Assembly: GCF_003815875.1 (NCBI RefSeq)
Contig: NZ_CP033924.1
Location: forward strand, 2,976,001-3,040,000
Reading direction: 5' to 3'
Length of the DNA stretch: 64,000 bases
Source of the DNA: Chryseobacterium lactis
GTDB taxonomy: Bacteria > Bacteroidota > Bacteroidia > Flavobacteriales > Weeksellaceae
Shown here: piece after piece, positions 61,859-64,000 of the stretch
Position numbering within the stretch: the stretch's first letter is position 1
Layout: the number at the start of each line of letters is the position of its first letter
Position numbers and translations under genes: made by a program
The notes under the pieces: generated by a model
The model's input: the letters and a program-made list of their open reading frames with translations, nothing else
Database searches by the model: none
Told to the model about the DNA's origin: nothing

Positions 61859-64000
61859 ATGTATTTAATTTTTGACACAGAAACAACCGGTTTACCAAAA
61901 AATTTCAACGCACCGCTTTCAGACTCGGATAACTGGCCAAGAATGGTTCAGATTGCATGGCAATTGCATAATGATGATGGAACGTTGATTGAAAACCAGG
62001 ATTATATTATAAAGCCAGAGGGCTATGATATTCCCTTTAATGCAGCAAGAATTCATGGAATTACCACTAAAATTGCCAATGAAGAAGGGCGCGATCTGCA
62101 AGAAATCTTAGAAGAATTTTCCAAAGTTCTGGAAAGGGTGAGAGTCGTTTCCGGACACAACGTAGAATTTGATTACAATATCGTAGGCGCAGAATTTTAC
62201 AGAAAAAATTTACAAGATAATCTCCAGGAAAAACCAAGAGCAGATACGATGCTTTTAGGAACTGACTTTTGTAAATTGGGAGGTGGCCGAGGTGGCCGAT
62301 TTAAGCCCCCGAAATTGGAGGAACTTTATGAAAAGTTGTACGGAAATAAATTTGATGAAGCCCATAATGCAGCAGCCGACGTAAATGCTACAGCTCAGGT
62401 TTTCTTTGAAATGATGAGAATCGGGGTTGTTCCCGCAGAAACACTGAAGATTTCTGAAGACCAGTTAAGTTATTTCAAAAGTCTTTATCCTGATCCGATT
62501 AAGCCATTCGGAATTGTTATCCGAAGACAGGTTGCAGATTTTCATAATAAGAAAAAGCAACAGGATTTTGGAAGTATCGATGAAATTGATTTAGGAAAGT
62601 ATTTCAATTTTGATAATCATAGTGTTTTTTCAACGTTAACGGCTACTTCAAGTATTAATGACTTGATAAAGAAAGCTTCTGATGAAAATTTCCCGGCCGT
62701 CGGAATGGTGGATCTTGGGAATATGATGGGAGCATTCAAGTTTGTTTCTGCCGTGGAAGGAGCCAATGGTGATCGTGCTAAAAAACATAAAGAATATGTA
62801 GCCAAAAAGCAGGAAGCAGAAGAAAACGGGACTGAATTCAATGAAGAAGAACCTGTTTCTGAGCCCTTGATTCCTGTTGTTGGTTGTGAATTTTATATTT
62901 CAGAACGTTACGAACAAAAACAGTTTACCAAAGATGATCCGGACAGAAGAACACAAGTAGTACTTTTGGCAAAGGATTTTAACGGATATAAAAATTTAGC
63001 AAAACTTTCGAGTATCGGTTTCTTAAAAGGATTCTATTTTGGAGTTCCAAGGATTAGCCGTGAATTGATCTCACAGTATAAAGAAGGAATTATTGCTCTG
63101 ACATCGGGCATCCTCGGAGATATCCCAGATGCGATCCTGAATACCGGTGAGCAAAAAGGGGAAGAGTTATTCAAATGGTGGAAAGATACCTTTGGAGATG
63201 ATTTCTATGTGCAGCTTCAAAATCATAAACTGCCCGAAGAAGAACACTTGAATGAGGTTCTTTTGTATCTGGCAGATAAATATAATGTTAAGATTTTAGC
63301 GCAGAATCAAACCTTCTATACCAATAAAGATGATGCCAATATCCAGGATATTATAAGTTGTATCAAAGACGGTGAAAAGCAGACAACACCCATCGGAAAA
63401 GGCTTTGGAAAAAGAAGGGGACTTGCAACAGGCGAGTATTACATTAAAAATTCTGATGAAATAAAAGAAGCATTTCTGGCTTATCCTGATGCATTTGATG
63501 CGTATGAAGAGTTTTTTGCCAAGTTTAAACCTTATACTTTAAAAAGAGATGTTCTTCTTCCGAAGTTCGATATTCCACAAGAATTTATTCATGTAGAGGA
63601 TGATCTGGATGGTGGGAAAAGAGGGGAGATGGCTTATCTTACGCATCTTACCTACGAAGGAGCGAGAAAAAGATACCTCGATACGGGTATTACAGACGAG
63701 ATTAAAGAACGTCTGGACTTTGAGCTGGAAGTAATTGCCAATACCGGTTATCCCGGATACTTCCTTATTGTTCAGGATTTCTGTAATGAAGCCCGTAATA
63801 TGGGAGTATGGGTTGGTCCCGGAAGGGGATCTGCAGCAGGATCTGCAGTTGCTTACTGTATCGGAATTACCAATGTTGACCCTATTAAGTATGATCTCCT
63901 TTTTGAGAGATTCCTGAACCCGGAAAGAGTCTCGATGCCCGATATTGATATCGACTTTGATGATGAGGGACGAGACAGGGTAATTAAATGGGTAATTGAA
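61859..64000 (+). CDS. dnaE: DNA polymerase III alpha subunit with N-terminal exonuclease (5' part)
   Basis: 714 codons are visible; the gene runs out of the window. Residues 1-185 are a DEDDh proofreading exonuclease (D6/E8 in FDTETTGLP, SGHNVEFDYN near 98, HNAAADVNATA near 169). A PHP domain follows (about 248-500). Its metal ligands are changed: the usual HxH reads D252-N-H254, and the usual TDHGN reads VDLGN (285-288). The polymerase core begins with GPGRGSAAGS near 655 and the catalytic D695 and D697 in PDIDIDFDD. Thus proofreading sits in the same chain as synthesis, as usual in Bacteroidota. It replicates the chromosome. No promoter was recognised. Confidence 0.94.
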   Translation, partial: MYLIFDTETTGLPKNFNAPLSDSDNWPRMVQIAWQLHNDDGTLIENQDYIIKPEGYDIPFNAARIHGITTKIANEEGRDLQEILEEFSKVLERVRVVSGHNVEFDYNIVGAEFYRKNLQDNLQEKPRADTMLLGTDFCKLGGGRGGRFKPPKLEELYEKLYGNKFDEAHNAAADVNATAQVFFEMMRIGVVPAETLKISEDQLSYFKSLYPDPIKPFGIVIRRQVADFHNKKKQQDFGSIDEIDLGKYFNFDNHSVFSTLTATSSINDLIKKASDENFPAVGMVDLGNMMGAFKFVSAVEGANGDRAKKHKEYVAKKQEAEENGTEFNEEEPVSEPLIPVVGCEFYISERYEQKQFTKDDPDRRTQVVLLAKDFNGYKNLAKLSSIGFLKGFYFGVPRISRELISQYKEGIIALTSGILGDIPDAILNTGEQKGEELFKWWKDTFGDDFYVQLQNHKLPEEEHLNEVLLYLADKYNVKILAQNQTFYTNKDDANIQDIISCIKDGEKQTTPIGKGFGKRRGLATGEYYIKNSDEIKEAFLAYPDAFDAYEEFFAKFKPYTLKRDVLLPKFDIPQEFIHVEDDLDGGKRGEMAYLTHLTYEGARKRYLDTGITDEIKERLDFELEVIANTGYPGYFLIVQDFCNEARNMGVWVGPGRGSAAGSAVAYCIGITNVDPIKYDLLFERFLNPERVSMPDIDIDFDDEGRDRVIKWVIE

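Noticed and set aside
1..64000. CRISPR array, tRNA or rRNA genes, transposase, phage or toxin-antitoxin system
   Set aside because: No regularly spaced repeats, no cloverleaf with a GGTTCGAATCC-type arm in the right context and no transposase- or integrase-like frame was found.

Overview
The window comes from a low-GC member of the Bacteroidota, most likely Flavobacteriia and very probably Chryseobacterium or a close relative. The signs are promoters of the TTG-N18/19-TAnnTTTG type, weak Shine-Dalgarno sequences, a SusC/SusD pair, serine proteases with a type IX secretion (Por) C-terminal tail, DUF5686, a DnaE polymerase fused to an N-terminal exonuclease, a fused alpha/beta 2-oxoacid dehydrogenase E1, and an archaeal/eukaryotic-type ProS. 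Genes are mostly ordinary chromosomal housekeeping and envelope genes. I see no phage, insertion sequence, integron, CRISPR array, tRNA or rRNA.

Layout. 1-1886: the 5' end of a DoxX-type gene and a duplicated-domain DUF1599 gene, divergent from folP. 1900-9462: a complete isoleucine/valine operon, ilvE-ilvD-ilvB-ilvN-ilvC-ilvA. Its 330-nt leader holds two consecutive unannotated leader peptides rich in Ile/Val/Leu codons. Each is followed by its own rho-independent terminator and an antiterminator that can compete with it, giving an apparent tandem ribosome-mediated attenuator. This is the most interesting structure in the window. 9463-10420: gene-free, holding two about 360-bp copies of a structured intergenic repeat. 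10421-14568: an M28 peptidase, a small protein and a DUF5686 outer-membrane protein in one operon. 14781-18139: a PhoX-like lipoprotein followed by a di-haem peroxidase. 18481-21084: alaS.

21360-23848: an ECF sigma factor and a zinc-type anti-sigma factor, then a DUF417/RclC-like membrane protein and a MsrA-MsrB fusion. An ECF-like promoter lies between the two pairs, suggesting an oxidant-response module. 23887-25172: tandem paralogous membrane proteins. 25357-32412: a AAA protein with an altered Walker A motif, a FAD oxidoreductase, prfB, a DedA protein, an esterase lipoprotein and a DUF808 protein. 32467-39794 (minus strand): a secreted HExxH protein, dnaJ, grpE, mntH with a palindrome over its promoter, a DUF937/OmpA protein and proS. 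39939-42486: a Gly/Trp-rich lipoprotein and a FadL-like porin.

42560-46979: a susC/susD pair. 47230-51524: a ZIP transporter, two methyltransferases, a small membrane protein and a glycosyltransferase with a TTG start. 51654-56890: a methionine gamma-lyase-like enzyme divergent from an Lrp regulator, a bestrophin, and the fused 2-oxoacid dehydrogenase E1. 56966-61592: two paralogous type IX-secreted subtilases. 61859 to the end: dnaE, running off the window.

Metabolic links. The ilv operon makes Ile and Val and the Leu precursor. The lyase, Lrp and E1 genes point to catabolism of Met and branched-chain 2-oxoacids. Several genes (first ilv leader peptide, esterase, methyltransferase, E1) have a -7 promoter element only 5-7 nt before the start codon, so they may be leaderless mRNAs.
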